Assembly: GCF_023205015.1 (NCBI RefSeq)
Contig: NZ_CP096258.1
Location: 1,488,001-1,552,000, forward strand
Direction of reading: 5' to 3'
DNA length: 64,000 bases
DNA from: Providencia rettgeri
GTDB lineage: Bacteria > Pseudomonadota > Gammaproteobacteria > Enterobacterales > Enterobacteriaceae
The notes beneath the pieces were generated by a model. It saw only the letters and a program-made list of their open reading frames with translations. It did no database searches and had not been told where the DNA came from. Made by a program: the position numbers and the translations under genes. This document shows, piece by piece, positions 38,119 through 47,799 of the stretch; positions within the stretch are counted from its first letter, which is position 1; the number at the start of each line of letters is the position of its first letter.

Positions 38119-40362
38119 ATGAGAGAAGTTAAACCAACACAAAAGCCAGTTCCAAGTAGTGATATCAAAGACCTTTTCTTTAACTCAGGATTATTAGATA
38201 TATGGGCCACATCCCTAGAGACTAAATACATTGACCGCTTTGGTAACTGCCATCTTACTGCGGCGGGCATGGAGTGGTTGTTCAAAGAGTTGGTCGAGAA
38301 ATTCAAAATAGACATGAACACCGCCATTGTCGCTGCTGGATATATTACTATCGATAGCTTCCAGCAAGGTGCTGATTTACCAAATAACGAATTAACTCAA
38401 CGCAACCATATTCTTCGCGATGAAACTACAGGCGAATATTACCGATGGGATGGCGACTTACCTAAACAAGTCCCAGCAGGGTCAACTCCGCGATCTACTG
38501 GAGGCATTGGTAAAGGCAATTGGGTTAGTGTTGGTGATGCTAGCTTGCGATCTTATATTAAGTCAAGTTCAGGTGCAGGGTTAATTGGCACATCAAGCGG
38601 CTTAACTGTTCAAGAAATTATTAATCGTGGCACAATTTATATTGATGATTTAATAACTTCAAGAGATGGTGATGTTGATGCTTCTGCACCCATTAACGCC
38701 CTGCTTGAGCAAATTAGAAGCATGACTGATAGACGCTGGATTGCAAAAATTGTCGGCACGAGAGGTGCAAAGTACAGACTTGATTCAATGATAGATTTGA
38801 GGGGCGTATCGGGAATAGAAATTGACTTTGGATTAGCAACAGTAATAGATAATGTGCAAGGCAGACAAACTAACGGAAGGTCTAATCCAACATTCTTGTC
38901 GTATAACAATAAAAATACAAAAATAAAAAATATAATCTACGAAGTATCAGATACTAGAGATAATTCATACAAAGAAACAAGAATATCATCAGTGGTTTTT
39001 TGGATTGGCGGCCAGCAGTTTGGTAATGATGTAACGACTAACTCTGAGGTGGAGAATTTCTACGCGACAGACTCTAACTTTGACGGAGGTATTGTTGCTG
39101 CTATCCAGGGTGAATCAAGGTCAGTTAGATTATACAATTTCAATATAGTAAGGGGAGCATGGAGATTTGGTGTTGATGTTGAGTGGGGCAGGGCTCCTAC
39201 TGACCCAGCGATTGATAATTCAGATGAAAACGGCCGGCATCCTCACAATGTAACTATAGAGTCATTTAACGGTGAATCACTAAATGCAATGCAAGGATTT
39301 TTAAGAACCGCCGGATCATATAACGTTGAATTTTTGAATTGCACTGGGTTAGATGTCCCTGCATTTATCGATGTTTACGGCGGTGACAGGGGAATATCCA
39401 GATGCAATCAATCGGCAATATTCACAAACTGCAAATCAAGAATAATAACCCCTACATTAACACCCAGAAATATAGTAAGCATACAAATACTAGATACTCT
39501 CGAGGGAGTAGTAATGCCGGAATACATTAAATTTGATTCTCAAGTCATATTTAACAACTGTGAGTTTTCAGGAATAGGTAACTCTAGCTGCGTTCGCTTT
39601 ATAGGGAATAAAGGTAGTACTGTGTTTAACTCATGCTTAATTAGTGGTGGGTTGTTTGGCTTATACGCTGAAAAAAATAACACTGTAAGTTATGAGCAAA
39701 TATTATCCTTAACATTCAACGACTGTTCATTCATAAAGAATAATCAGCACGTAGTTGTTAGCGCGATTAAAGGGGTTGTGTTTAATTTCTGCAAATACAA
39801 AAATCACACTAGCACTGATACACCTATCGTTATCCGAGGCTTTGCTGATGATACTAAATTTTACAGTTGCTTGTTTAATGGAAAAGGAACTTCTGGTTAT
39901 CTATCCATACGCTCATCAATAAACTGCCTGTTTCAAAATAACACATTCACCGGAAGCGGAATAATGATTGATTCAACAAGTAGAATGCTGGGCAGTTTGA
40001 ACTCGTCACATTCCAAGCTCGTTTCTGATTCTGTTAGTGCTAAAAGGGTCATCGGTGAGTCATCATCTGGTGTTAGGGTAATAGATTCTGTATCAACAAG
40101 AAATATAGACTTTGAGTGCGTAGAAACTGGAGTTGTGACAAGCGGTTTGGTTATTTTATCTAGTATTACAAACGGGAATATAGGTGACAAGATTACGTTT
40201 TCGGGTAGCAATGGGGGGCACTTAGAGCTTCAGCATAGTGCGTCAAATGAGCCACAGGTCGGGTCTAAGTTATTCATGAAGAGTGGGAAAACAACAACAT
40301 ATACAGCGCCATTGTGGTGCGTATCATTAGTTAAGCTTAGTGATGGTTGGTATGAAATGTAA
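38119..40362 (+). CDS. Tailspike with right-handed beta-helix
   Basis: A 747-residue receptor-binding protein. An N-terminal anchor (MREVKPTQKPVPSSDIKDLF, then YIDRFGNCHLTAAGMEWL) matches the pattern that attaches spikes in many enterobacterial phages. A connector with GQGADLPNNE-type residues follows at about 80-170, and the long Asn/Ser-rich remainder (from about 190) has the NCxF/NNCEFSG repeats of a parallel beta-helix. It is the last phage gene, AT-rich and probably recently exchanged. Substrate (O-antigen or capsule) cannot be read from sequence. Confidence 0.85.
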   Translation: MREVKPTQKPVPSSDIKDLFFNSGLLDIWATSLETKYIDRFGNCHLTAAGMEWLFKELVEKFKIDMNTAIVAAGYITIDSFQQGADLPNNELTQRNHILRDETTGEYYRWDGDLPKQVPAGSTPRSTGGIGKGNWVSVGDASLRSYIKSSSGAGLIGTSSGLTVQEIINRGTIYIDDLITSRDGDVDASAPINALLEQIRSMTDRRWIAKIVGTRGAKYRLDSMIDLRGVSGIEIDFGLATVIDNVQGRQTNGRSNPTFLSYNNKNTKIKNIIYEVSDTRDNSYKETRISSVVFWIGGQQFGNDVTTNSEVENFYATDSNFDGGIVAAIQGESRSVRLYNFNIVRGAWRFGVDVEWGRAPTDPAIDNSDENGRHPHNVTIESFNGESLNAMQGFLRTAGSYNVEFLNCTGLDVPAFIDVYGGDRGISRCNQSAIFTNCKSRIITPTLTPRNIVSIQILDTLEGVVMPEYIKFDSQVIFNNCEFSGIGNSSCVRFIGNKGSTVFNSCLISGGLFGLYAEKNNTVSYEQILSLTFNDCSFIKNNQHVVVSAIKGVVFNFCKYKNHTSTDTPIVIRGFADDTKFYSCLFNGKGTSGYLSIRSSINCLFQNNTFTGSGIMIDSTSRMLGSLNSSHSKLVSDSVSAKRVIGESSSGVRVIDSVSTRNIDFECVETGVVTSGLVILSSITNGNIGDKITFSGSNGGHLELQHSASNEPQVGSKLFMKSGKTTTYTAPLWCVSLVKLSDGWYEM

Positions 40363-40488
40363 TCAATCATTGATCAATACACCGAGCTGTGCCGAAATTG
40401 TGACACAAAAATGATATGAATGGGTAAAAATAGACAAAAATAAGCAAATCGCAAAAATGCTGGCTGGCTTGTAGTGCGGCTTTGCTAG

Positions 40489-40521
40489 CTAAAAATCGTT
40501 AATCAATATTTGCACACCCTG
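40489..40521. other. Inferred attR junction inside the RtxE-like gene
   Basis: Read on the minus strand, the ATPase frame follows DEATSALDYESQ like its paralogue (DEATSALDDESQ) up to the Gln codon at 40519-40521. It then diverges to GVQILINDF and stops at 40489. This is where phage-side DNA begins. The exact core repeat cannot be set without attL. The stretch 40363-40488 holds no gene. Confidence 0.7.
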
Positions 40522-42420
40522 TGACTCGTAATCGAGTGCGGAAGTTGCTTCATCGAGAATTAAAATATCGGGTTCGGTGAGCAACGCACGCGCAAGTGCA
40601 ATTCGTTGACGTTGACCACCTGAAAGATTCGATCCTTTTTCTGATAAGGGATAATTAAAATTATCAGTCAATGTCATGATAAATTCATAAGCACCAGCCA
40701 ATTTTGCAGCGTGAATAACTTGTTCGTCAGTCGCTTGTGGATGACTTAATCGAATATTATCAGCGATAGACCCGACGAATAAGGTACTTTCTTGTAATAC
40801 GACGCTCATTTTTCGGCGTAATGAAACGGTATCTGCGACCGCGAGATCCATACCATCAACAATAACTTGCCCATGTTGTGGGACATAAAGCCGTTGTAAT
40901 AATTTTGTTAGGGTACTTTTCCCGGAACCTGAAGGGCCGGTAATGCCAATAAATTCACCTGCATTAACCGTTAATGACAAATTATTGAGAACTTCGGGCG
41001 TATCAGGCTGATAACGAAAACGGATATTTTGAAACTCGATTTTTCCGTGAATATTTGACGTATTTGCAATCCCCTTGCGTTCATTTTCTATAGGTTCATC
41101 AAGAATATCTCCCACTCGACGTAGGGAAATGATGGTGTGTTGGAAGTCCTGCCAAACTTGGGCAAACCGCAATACGGGTTGTGTAACATGCGCACTTAGC
41201 ATATTAAATGCCACTAATTCACCAGGCGAAATCCCGCCATTTAATACCTCTTTGACACCCACCCATAAAAGAATTGCGGTAGTTATTTTGCTCACGAATG
41301 TCATTAATTGGGAGGCCACTTCACTGCGCATTGAAACTTTAAAGCTTTGAGTCAGCTGTTTGCTAAATATTTTTTTCCAACGTTGATTAAAGTATTTTTC
41401 TGTCGCGGTCGTTTTTATGGTTTCAATCCCCGTAATACTTTCAGTGAGAAATGTGAGACCATTTTCATCGGCTTGATAGGATTTTTCAGTTTGCTGGCGA
41501 ATAATTGGGCCTAGGATCATCCATAAAACAAAAAATACCCCCATAGAGCCTAATAAAATCCACGCCATCAAACTACTGTAGGAAAATAAAACAGCGACAA
41601 AAAGAATGACAAAGATAAAGTCTATAAATAGCATGAGCGTTGAACCCGTTAAAAATTGCCTTATATGGGCTAATTCACGGATCCTTGCGATAATTTTACC
41701 TGTTGGCCTTAGTTTAAAATAATTTAAAGGTAAGGCCATTAAATGGCGATAAATTTTGCCTGATAATTCAGCACCGATCTGGCTGCTACTATGACTAAAA
41801 ATTTTATTACGAATAAAGCCATATATCGGCTCTGCAACCGCAATGGCAAAAATCGCCAACGCAATAACATGTAAATTTGAAAGGCTTCGACCAACCAACA
41901 CTTTGTCGATTAAGTTTTGAAATAATAAAGGGCTAATTAAGGCGAAAAGCTGAATAATGGCAGAGAGAATAAAAATATTTCGTAATTTAACATGTTGCCG
42001 AAAAATAGAGGGGATAAACCAACTAAAGCCAAAGGCTTTTTTTTGCTCGGACTCTAGTTGTTCTTTAATGAGTAATACGTCAAATTCAGTATCTGGAAGT
42101 GCACCAGAGTTATGAATGGGTTCCTGTTTGTCATTAATAGGGTTTATGAGTGCCAATTCATTTTCTTGGCTAATTACTTGCCAAAAACCATCTATATAGA
42201 TTAAAGCAGGCAAAGGCAACGTGCTTAATTGTGCATATTGCGCGGTAATAAGCTCGGTTTCATACCCTAATGTATGTGCACATTCTCTAATTTCCCACTC
42301 AGTAGGGGATAAAGTTTGCATACCAATTGCATGCCTGAGTTGATCAGATGAAACAGTGTTTTGGTAATATTTAGCCACCCAAACTAAGGCATCCAAGCCA
42401 TGATTATTTAACTGTTCCAT
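40489..42420 (-). pseudogene. rtxE: RtxE-like T1SS ABC ATPase, truncated by the prophage
   Basis: A 643-residue frame. It has an N-terminal C39-like domain (about 1-130), six transmembrane segments (about 150-420), and an ATPase with Walker A GPSGSGKST, signature SGGQRQR and Walker B/D-loop ILILDEATSALD. After DYESQ it loses family similarity and ends. About 60-70 residues are missing, including the H-loop His (AHRLST in its paralogue) and the C-terminal helix. As it stands the protein is unlikely to hydrolyse ATP normally. Third gene of the rtxBDE-type operon. Confidence 0.82.
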
Positions 42421-42423
42421 CGA

Positions 42424-43752
42424 TTATTTCTCCCTCATCGCGTTTGAGGTGTATTCATTGATTGGGCTAAGTAAGTAATCAATAATACGGCGTTTATCTG
42501 TTTTTATTTCTGCCACAATGGATAAACCGGGTGTCAGTTCAATAGACTCACCATCAACTACTAGTTCTTTTTGGTTAAGACCGATTTGCCCTAAGAACAC
42601 TAATCCAAGATTTTCATCGAGAGTACTGTCACGAGAGACGGAAATCACTTCCCCTTCAACTGTGCCATAACGAGTGTAAGGGAAAGCATCTATTTTCACC
42701 TCTGCTCTTAACCCTTCATGGATGAACCCAATATCTTTATTCAAAATTTTAATTTCAGCTAATTGAACATCATTGTTAGGTACTACAGCCATTAACTGCT
42801 GTGCGGGTTGTAGCACTGCACCTAAAGTGTGTGTGGCAAGTTGTTGTATCGTGCCATCAACGGGAGCCCGTATGATTTCTAATTGGTTTCTTTCTTTATT
42901 TTTTAATAATTCTTGTTCAAGAGAAACTCGCTTAAAGTCGGCTTGTTTGTATTTTTCATCCCACTCTTGGTTTTTTTGTGCTTTCATTCTGCCCATCTTT
43001 TCATTTAAGGCGTGATGCTGGCTTTTTAGAATTGATAACTCAGATAATTTGGTGACTTTTTCTTTTTTAGCGATTAATAGTTCCCGCTCTTGTTCTAAAA
43101 ACTCTTTCTGGCTGATTAACTGCTTTTCTGTTAACGAATGGTGTGCATCAAGGCGCTTTTTGATGTTCACAATGAGGGAGTTGATGGTTAGTAATTCATC
43201 TTTTCTAGCTTGTTGATTAACAATATTTAATTGAATTTCATTGTTAAGTTCATTAATTAATGAATCAAATTCTATTTTTTGTGTTTGATAGCTAGCCCGT
43301 GTATTGTTCTGTTCTGTTTCAGTTAATTGACTAAATAAAGGCAACTGCTCAAGGGGCTGTTGTGAAATCAATGATTGATAAATTAATATTTCAGATACAT
43401 GGAAATTATGCTGATAATTTAAACTTAGAATATCTTGGTCAACGCCGAGCACATTGACAGTGATTAAAGGATCCCCTTGTTTCACGATTTGCCCATCAGT
43501 AACATGAATGTGTTCTAAACGACTTAATTCAAACGCTTGAATTAACTGTGTTCGTCCCGAAACAATTAGTTTGCCCTGAGTTGTTGCTTGAATATCCAAC
43601 TTGCCAAAAAATGACCAAGTTACAGCAAGAAAAACGCCTATACCAATAGAAATAGCGACATAGAGAGCCAAATAAGACGGAGGTGTCTTTAATATCGCTA
43701 AGTGTGAAGGCAAAAAGCTGTTATAACGGTTTTTGTCTAATCGATGTTTCAT
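42424..43752 (-). CDS. rtxD: HlyD/RtxD-type membrane fusion adaptor
   Basis: A 442-residue periplasmic adaptor with one N-terminal transmembrane helix (about 31-55, LALYVAISIGIGVFLAVTWS), lipoyl half-motifs (LSRLEHIHVTDGQIVKQGDP and IIRAPVDGTIQQLATHTLGA), and a coiled-coil hairpin (about 130-290). ATGA overlap with rtxB (43752-43749) sets the start, and 3 bases separate it from rtxE. It connects the ABC pair with TolC. Confidence 0.88.
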   Translation of the reverse strand: MKHRLDKNRYNSFLPSHLAILKTPPSYLALYVAISIGIGVFLAVTWSFFGKLDIQATTQGKLIVSGRTQLIQAFELSRLEHIHVTDGQIVKQGDPLITVNVLGVDQDILSLNYQHNFHVSEILIYQSLISQQPLEQLPLFSQLTETEQNNTRASYQTQKIEFDSLINELNNEIQLNIVNQQARKDELLTINSLIVNIKKRLDAHHSLTEKQLISQKEFLEQERELLIAKKEKVTKLSELSILKSQHHALNEKMGRMKAQKNQEWDEKYKQADFKRVSLEQELLKNKERNQLEIIRAPVDGTIQQLATHTLGAVLQPAQQLMAVVPNNDVQLAEIKILNKDIGFIHEGLRAEVKIDAFPYTRYGTVEGEVISVSRDSTLDENLGLVFLGQIGLNQKELVVDGESIELTPGLSIVAEIKTDKRRIIDYLLSPINEYTSNAMREK

Positions 43753-45854
43753 TTTACGTCCATGTCTGATTTCAGAGACTGCTGTAGAGTCCACAAGTGT
43801 TTATAAAAATTACCTTGTTCAATAAGTTGCTGGTGGCTACCTTGCTCAATGATTTCCCCATTTTTCATCACAATGATCCGCTGGTGATGGCGAATAGTTG
43901 ATAAGCGATGAGCGATAGTGATGATGGTTCTTCCTTTTGCAATGATATGCATATTTTCTTGAATAACGGCTTGGGACTCGTCATCTAATGCGCTAGTCGC
44001 CTCATCAAATATAATTACTCTCGGGTTTGAGAGTAGTGTCCGAGCAATTGCAATACGTTGGCGTTGACCGCCAGAAAGGGATGTTCCTCCCTCGGCAAGA
44101 ACGGTGTCGTAACCTTTTGGCAATTTCAAAATAAAATCATGTGCTCCCGCCATTTTGGCCGCATGAATGACTTCGTCCATGGAAGCATCCGGTGAGGTTT
44201 GAGCAATATTGTGAAAAACGGATTGGCTGAATAAAAAATTCTCTTGCAGCACAATGCCAATTTGTTGACGAAGGGAGTGTAAGTTAATCGCGGATATGGG
44301 CGTGTGATCCACGAAAATGGTGCCACTCTCTGGGGTATAGAGCCGCAGTAACAATTTAGCAAGGGTACTTTTACCTGACCCGGAAGTACCAACAATACCA
44401 ATAGTTTCACCCGCTTTAATATTTAAATTAAAGTTTTTTAGAACAAATGGCATGTTAGGTTGGTAGCGGAACGAGATATTCTTTAAATTTAAGTGCCCTT
44501 GAAGAGGCAATTTATTTTCTTGCTGAGACTGTTCAATAGGTAAGTTGATAATTTGGGAAAGTTTTTCGATAGCGACACGGGTTCGAATGTAATCCCCCCA
44601 CAGTTTAGTGAGTTTGATGAGAGGCTGGTTAGCATGATTAACCATCATGTGAAAAGCAATAAGCTGGCCAATTGTCATCTGCAATGCTAAAACTTCAGAG
44701 GCACCAACCCACAATACAATGGCACTGGTGATTTTTTCAATAGCCATAACCAGATGTTCAGAACGTGAGCTTATTTGCCCTGATACAAAGTTAGTTTGGC
44801 TCATATCAGCGGTTTGGCCGTCCCAGCGACGAGTAAAATTTGGTTCTACGGATAAGCTTTTCGCAGTTTCGATTCCATTAATGCTTTCGGTCAAAAAAGA
44901 GGTATTGATGGCGATATTGGTAAACTGTTGTTGTGCTGCGGATTCAATTTTAGGTGTTAACCACCAAGCTAATAAAAGATAAAATGGAATAGAACACAGA
45001 AATATTATTGTGAGTGTTGTAGAGATTAAATTCATCACAAAAATAAATACAAATAAAAATAGCACATCGACACATAGAGTAAAAAAGCTGCTGGTTAAAA
45101 ATTCACGAATAGTTTCGAGCTCTTTCACTCGGGTGACAATTGCGCCTATTTGCCTACTTTTAAAAAAGGGGATAGGCAGCCTAAGTAAATGATCAACCAG
45201 CTTTAAGCCGAGTGTCATGTCAATGCGGTTAACGGTATGGTGATAAATATACTCACGTAACCCTTTCAATGTCACTTCTATTAGTGCTGCAATAATTAAC
45301 CCAAAAATTAAAACATCCAAGGTGACTAAGCTATTATGAACGAGCACTTTATCCATAATAACTTGCATAACAATAGGGGAAACTAATGCAAGTATTTGCA
45401 ATATAAATGAAAAGAATAAAACCCACAAAATAATGGATTTGTATTTCATAAATTCAACTTGGAACCAAGTGATGTCAAATTGCCCCTGTTTAAGGCTGAC
45501 CTGTAGCCAATGACCACTCCATTGCTGATTCAGTTCTTCAATACTCCATATCTCTGGCGGTGTATGGCCAAATTGCTGGACGAGCACTTGTTCTTGGTTG
45601 CGGTTAGCTAATAGGAAAGCCTCTCCTTTGGTATTATATAAAATAGCAGGGCAAACTATTTTAGTTAGATTTTTATTTCTCTGATATTTATTCCTACAGC
45701 GAATGGAGTATTTCGATTTAATAAGGTTAAGTTTTTCATTGTAACTAATAGGTTCATTGAGTGTTTTTTCCAGTTCTTTAGGGTTTATCCCCCCTGATAA
45801 CTTAGCAATAACACTAATAAAGTATAATGTCGATTTTGATTTGAGACTATCCAT
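43749..45854 (-). CDS. rtxB: RtxB-type T1SS ABC ATPase
   Basis: A 701-residue HlyB-family exporter with an N-terminal C39-like domain (lacking a clear catalytic Cys), a six-helix membrane domain (about 138-430), and a complete ATPase: GTSGSGKST, LSGGQRQR, DEATSALD and H-loop IAHRLST. Two ATPases of this type around one HlyD-type adaptor is the atypical layout of the MARTX toxin secretion system (rtxBDE of Vibrio). The toxin, activator and TolC genes are not in the window. Upstream DNA 45855-46044 is AT-rich with no gene and probably carries the promoter. Confidence 0.87.
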   Translation of the reverse strand: MDSLKSKSTLYFISVIAKLSGGINPKELEKTLNEPISYNEKLNLIKSKYSIRCRNKYQRNKNLTKIVCPAILYNTKGEAFLLANRNQEQVLVQQFGHTPPEIWSIEELNQQWSGHWLQVSLKQGQFDITWFQVEFMKYKSIILWVLFFSFILQILALVSPIVMQVIMDKVLVHNSLVTLDVLIFGLIIAALIEVTLKGLREYIYHHTVNRIDMTLGLKLVDHLLRLPIPFFKSRQIGAIVTRVKELETIREFLTSSFFTLCVDVLFLFVFIFVMNLISTTLTIIFLCSIPFYLLLAWWLTPKIESAAQQQFTNIAINTSFLTESINGIETAKSLSVEPNFTRRWDGQTADMSQTNFVSGQISSRSEHLVMAIEKITSAIVLWVGASEVLALQMTIGQLIAFHMMVNHANQPLIKLTKLWGDYIRTRVAIEKLSQIINLPIEQSQQENKLPLQGHLNLKNISFRYQPNMPFVLKNFNLNIKAGETIGIVGTSGSGKSTLAKLLLRLYTPESGTIFVDHTPISAINLHSLRQQIGIVLQENFLFSQSVFHNIAQTSPDASMDEVIHAAKMAGAHDFILKLPKGYDTVLAEGGTSLSGGQRQRIAIARTLLSNPRVIIFDEATSALDDESQAVIQENMHIIAKGRTIITIAHRLSTIRHHQRIIVMKNGEIIEQGSHQQLIEQGNFYKHLWTLQQSLKSDMDVK

Positions 45855-46044
45855 TTTCTATATTAATAAATTCCTTAAGTTATTTTAATTTCTTAATTAA
45901 AACCTGTGTTAATAAAATATACAGTAGGTAATAATAAAATAGGGCGGAATTTGGATAATACAGGGTTTGTAATTCGCTGTGTATTGAAGTTAGTCTCATT
46001 ATGTAATTAATGAAGAAATTATATTTAACCGCAAATATATTTAA

Positions 46045-46078
46045 AGATATTGAAAAGTTGTATATCTCTTCAATATCT
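46045..46078 (-). terminator. Terminator after ybfF
   Basis: AGATATTGAA (46045-46054) / TTCAATATCT (46069-46078) is a perfect 10-bp inverted repeat 18 bases beyond the esterase stop. On the minus strand it is followed by a T-rich tract. Confidence 0.65.
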
Positions 46079-46096
46079 ATATTTAAATGTAATTAA

Positions 46097-46873
46097 TTAT
46101 TCGGGGATAGATAAAAACCGATGGATAGCTCTTAAAACATGGTCTGGCTTTTCTGCATGAACCCAGTGGCCTGTATCAGCGACAACCCATGCTTTGGCTT
46201 GCGGAAACTGTTGTGCGATTTGGTCTTTATATTCAGCTTGTACATAGGGGGAGTTTCCACCGGGGATTAACAATACGGATTTGTCCCAGGCAGGTACTGT
46301 TTCCCAACCAATAATGCTTTCATAATTAGTTTTGAGAGCAGGTAAATTAAATTTCCACTCACCTTGTTTAAAAGATTTAAGCAGAAATTGGATTACGCCA
46401 TCTTCGTTAATGTAATCACGCATAATCACGGTAGCTTCTTGGCGAGTTTTTGCATTTTTTGCTGTGACTGCATCAAGAGCCGCAAATATTTTATCATGAC
46501 GACGGACTTGGTAAGCAACGGGCGCCATATCAATCGCCACGATACTATCAATAAAATTAGGGGCGATTGCGGTTGCTGCCATGGCAATTTTCCCCCCCAT
46601 TGAGTGGCCAATTAAAATAGCATTTTTGTAACCTAAAGATTTTACTAACGTAATAACATCTTGAGCCATTTGCTGGTAGCTCATTTGCTCATCACGAAAT
46701 GAGTCGCCATGATTACGAACATCAATTTGGATCGTATCGAAATATTGTTGTAAATTACGTCCTAAAACACCTAAGTTATTAAGGTCACCAAATAACCCAT
46801 GGATGAGTACTATAGGGCTATTTGAGATTGGATTTTCAGGTTTATGAATAGTATGGTTAAGTAATACAGTCAT
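46097..46873 (-). CDS. ybfF: Alpha/beta-hydrolase esterase YbfF
   Basis: A 258-residue cytoplasmic esterase of the YbfF family. The oxyanion HGLFG motif is near residue 25, the nucleophile Ser is in GHSMGGK (about 93), and the terminal His is in DTGHWVHAEKP (about 238). RNHGDS is a family feature. E. coli YbfF hydrolyses short acyl and acyl-CoA esters. Divergent from seqA, as in E. coli. Confidence 0.93.
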   Translation of the reverse strand: MTVLLNHTIHKPENPISNSPIVLIHGLFGDLNNLGVLGRNLQQYFDTIQIDVRNHGDSFRDEQMSYQQMAQDVITLVKSLGYKNAILIGHSMGGKIAMAATAIAPNFIDSIVAIDMAPVAYQVRRHDKIFAALDAVTAKNAKTRQEATVIMRDYINEDGVIQFLLKSFKQGEWKFNLPALKTNYESIIGWETVPAWDKSVLLIPGGNSPYVQAEYKDQIAQQFPQAKAWVVADTGHWVHAEKPDHVLRAIHRFLSIPE

Positions 46874-47198
46874 ATTTGTTTGATCAATTCGTCAGCGGTA
46901 CATGCGCCTTATCATGTCACGGCTCTGCATAAAATCCAAATGGTCAAATAAACGGCAATCTTGGCTGCTGTAAATTAATGGGGGGATAACTAAGGGGATC
47001 GCCGCCAGTAAATTTCAAAAAATTGAATTGGGTCACTGAGGTGAAATATTGAAAGTAATGGCGTGATAACCCACTGAATTATCTTTGAACATTAGAATAA
47101 TGTTTACTTTAAGTCATTGAAATTTTAATTGTTTTGTTTTTTTTAAATCTGTCTTATAATCACACCGCAAATTTTAGTTAAATAAGTACTGGGAAAAA
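46874..47198. promoter_or_regulatory. Divergent ybfF-seqA promoter region
   Basis: A 325-base AT-rich gap between divergent genes, with no open frame of note. A consensus TATAAT at 47155-47160, 38 bases before the seqA start, preceded by T-rich DNA (TTTTGT at 47132), is the probable seqA -10. Confidence 0.5.
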
Positions 47199-47744
47199 AT
47201 GAAAACGATAGAAGTTGATGAAGAGCTTTACCGCTATATTGCGAGCCATACACAGCATATCGGTGAAAGTGCATCGGATATTTTGCGCCGTATGTTAAAT
47301 TTCAAATCCGGGCAGCCAGTACAAGCAAAAGAAATGGGCCAGGAACATGCTGTTATTAAAGCTGAACCTGCGATGAGTATACCTGCTGTTGCATTAAATC
47401 CTGTTAGAGTCATGAGAGAGCTTCTGCTATCTGATGCTTACGCAGAAAAAAGTAAAGCGATTGACCGCTTTATGTTGATTTTATCTACTTTATATAGTTT
47501 AGATGCAAATCGTTTTGCGAGTGCGACAGAGCTAATGCATGGCCGAACTCGTATTTATTTTGCTGGTGATGAACAAACATTACTTGCAGCTGGTAAACAG
47601 TCTAAACCGCGTCATATCCCAGGAACACCCTATTGGGTGATCACGAACACGAATACGAATCGTAAGCGTAGTATGGTGGATGCGATCATGCAGGAAATGC
47701 AATTTCCAGCCAATGTGATTGAAAAAGTTTGTAATACTATTTAA
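47199..47744 (+). CDS. seqA: SeqA, negative modulator of replication initiation
   Basis: A 181-residue protein, the E. coli length. The N-terminal oligomerisation domain (MKTIEVDEELYRYIASHTQH, SASDILRRML) and C-terminal hemimethylated-GATC binding domain (LMHGRTRIYFAGDEQTLLAA, IPGTPYWVITNTNT) are intact. It sequesters newly replicated oriC. 55 bases separate it from pgm, likely an operon. Confidence 0.97.
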   Translation: MKTIEVDEELYRYIASHTQHIGESASDILRRMLNFKSGQPVQAKEMGQEHAVIKAEPAMSIPAVALNPVRVMRELLLSDAYAEKSKAIDRFMLILSTLYSLDANRFASATELMHGRTRIYFAGDEQTLLAAGKQSKPRHIPGTPYWVITNTNTNRKRSMVDAIMQEMQFPANVIEKVCNTI

Positions 47745-47799
47745 AACTGAAAGGCCACTGATGTTGATAGCAAAGCATCAGTGCTTTGGGAGAAAACAA

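Larger units (their letters stand above)
1..40518. mobile_element. Lambda-like siphovirus prophage, left end outside window
   Basis: The gene order is that of a lambdoid prophage: repressor, cro, cII-like, replication, nin-region genes, Q-like, lysis, packaging, head, tail, tailspike. The right boundary is inferred at about 40518, where an ABC-transporter reading frame on the minus strand abruptly loses family similarity. No integrase, excisionase, left operon or attL is visible, so the element continues to the left of base 1. Structural genes all look intact, so the phage could be functional. The late region carries several inserted minus-strand or self-contained genes (morons) that are not part of virion assembly. 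Confidence 0.93.
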
